From contig VHCG01000038.1 in NCBI GenBank assembly GCA_016871805.1, forward strand, positions 1-37,237: a stretch of DNA of 37,237 bases, given 5' to 3'. Positions within the stretch are counted from its first letter, which is position 1; every line of letters starts with the position of its first letter. Shown here in pieces: positions 36,459 through 37,237 of the stretch. The stretch is from Verrucomicrobiota bacterium (GTDB lineage Bacteria; Verrucomicrobiota; Verrucomicrobiia; Limisphaerales; UBA9464). The translations under genes and the position numbers were made by a program. The notes below the pieces were generated by a model that ran no database searches, was not told where the DNA came from, and saw nothing but the letters and a program-made list of their open reading frames with translations.

Positions 36459-37237
36459 TCAGGCCACGACCTCGGTCCCCACGCCTTCGTCGGTGAAGAT
36501 TTCGAGCAGCATCGAGTGGGGCACCCGACCGTCCACGAACTGCACCTTCTCGACGCCCGCCCCAAGGGCGTTCAGGGCGCTGTCCACCTTGGGGATCATG
36601 CCCGCGTCGATCACCCCCGCCTTCTTGAGCGGGAGCACCTCGTTGCGGTCCAGGTGCCGGATCAGGGTGGAGGGATCCTTCGGGTTCCTGAGGAGCCCTG
36701 GGACATCGCTCATGAAGACGAGGCGGCGGGCCCTCAGGGCGATGGCGGCCATGGCGGCGGCGACGTCGGCGTTGCAGTTGTAGATCTTCCCGTCCTCGCC
36801 CCGTGCAGTCGGGCTGATCACGGGGGTGAACCCATGCGACAGGCAGTCGAGCAGGGGGGCGGTGTTTACGCGGATCACCTCACCGACATAGCCGATGTCC
36901 AGCGGAGTGCCATCCGGTCCGAGGGGCCGCGCCTTGCGGCAGGTGAAGATGTCGGATCCCGCGAAGCCCTGGGCCACGCCGCCCAGGTGGTTGATGGTGT
37001 TGACCACCTCCGGGTTGATCTCCCGGGACAGCACCTGCTCGACCACGGCCACCGTGGCCTCGTCGGTCACTCGCTGGCCCTGGATGAACTGGGCTTTCAG
37101 CCCGGCCTTTTCCATCGCCCGGGTGATGGCCTTGCCGCCGCCGTGGACGACGACCGGGTTGATCTCCACCGCCTCGAGGAAGACGATGTCGCGGGCCACG
37201 CCCTGTCGCACGGCCGGGTCGGGCGAGTCCATGAAGG
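36459..37237 (-). CDS. argB: Acetylglutamate kinase (partial, 5' end beyond window)
   Basis: About 259 visible residues of an amino-acid kinase. [15 protein letters not shown] is the glycine-rich substrate loop. The catalytic region includes [18 protein letters not shown], and [18 protein letters not shown] with [17 protein letters not shown] is typical of ArgB. It phosphorylates N-acetylglutamate, the second step of arginine synthesis. The reading frame is open to the window edge, where [16 protein letters not shown] corresponds to residues just after the usual KYGGNAM start segment, so only the first few dozen residues are missing. Confidence 0.94.
   Translation of the reverse strand, partial: FMDSPDPAVRQGVARDIVFLEAVEINPVVVHGGGKAITRAMEKAGLKAQFIQGQRVTDEATVAVVEQVLSREINPEVVNTINHLGGVAQGFAGSDIFTCRKARPLGPDGTPLDIGYVGEVIRVNTAPLLDCLSHGFTPVISPTARGEDGKIYNCNADVAAAMAAIALRARRLVFMSDVPGLLRNPKDPSTLIRHLDRNEVLPLKKAGVIDAGMIPKVDSALNALGAGVEKVQFVDGRVPHSMLLEIFTDEGVGTEVVA

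Overview
This is a GC-rich chromosomal window, most likely from a member of the Verrucomicrobiota (PVC superphylum). The taxonomic call is inference. It rests on a large secreted PVC-type protein ending in a CxxCH cytochrome domain, a secreted UnbV/ASPIC FG-GAP protein, a CotH-family protein, a secreted isochorismatase-like hydrolase and a BNR sialidase, all beside ordinary bacterial housekeeping genes. There is no phage, plasmid, transposase or CRISPR array.

Layout. 1-1603 (minus): lipoprotein-release ABC transporter, lolC/E-type permease followed by lolD (cut by the window edge). 1604-5113: a repeat-rich zone with three direct copies of a roughly 500 bp non-coding element that has 28 bp terminal inverted repeats (called element A here). 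The copies surround a tRNA-Arg(CCU), phoH and ogt. 5114-7956: CotH-family protein and a TIM-barrel sugar isomerase/epimerase. 8220-9457: a DksA/TraR-like protein with a histone-H1-like tail, then rpmG (L33) and rpsR (S18), ended by a good terminator. 9558-13059: zinc uptake locus znuA-znuC-znuB with its own Fur-family regulator (probable zur), then an S4-domain RNA-binding protein. 13066-15958 (minus): multi-IPT secreted protein and a carboxylesterase. 16072-17856: purN converging on an lptF/lptG permease. 18071-19255 (minus): sialidase interrupted by one in-frame TGA. 19391-22941: acnA with an overlapping small exported protein. 23122-27487 (minus): CNT nucleoside transporter, leuB, an unrecognised protein and a secreted isochorismatase-like hydrolase. 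27876-31632: PVC-type cytochrome/HEAT protein and a small membrane protein. 31738-33957 (minus): UnbV/ASPIC protein interrupted by one in-frame TAG. 34292-37237: hemB, converging on mdh, then argB (cut by the window edge).

The least explained material is non-coding. Element A (1685-2178, 2434-2937, 4571-5063) has terminal inverted repeats and internal hairpins, one of which changes by paired substitutions between copies. A second, smaller family (element B, about 40 bp, at 17962, 23024 and 27641) forms two adjacent hairpins, again with paired substitutions. Fragments of A ends and one B copy lie together at 27543-27789. These look like non-autonomous mobile repeats (MITE or REPIN-like) or structured RNA/DNA elements.

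The proteins are mostly housekeeping: TCA cycle (acnA, mdh), heme (hemB), leucine and arginine synthesis (leuB, argB), purines (purN), envelope biogenesis (lol, lpt) and zinc homeostasis (znu/zur). Two genes for secreted proteins carry single nonsense codons in otherwise intact frames, which suggests recent decay or base-call errors.
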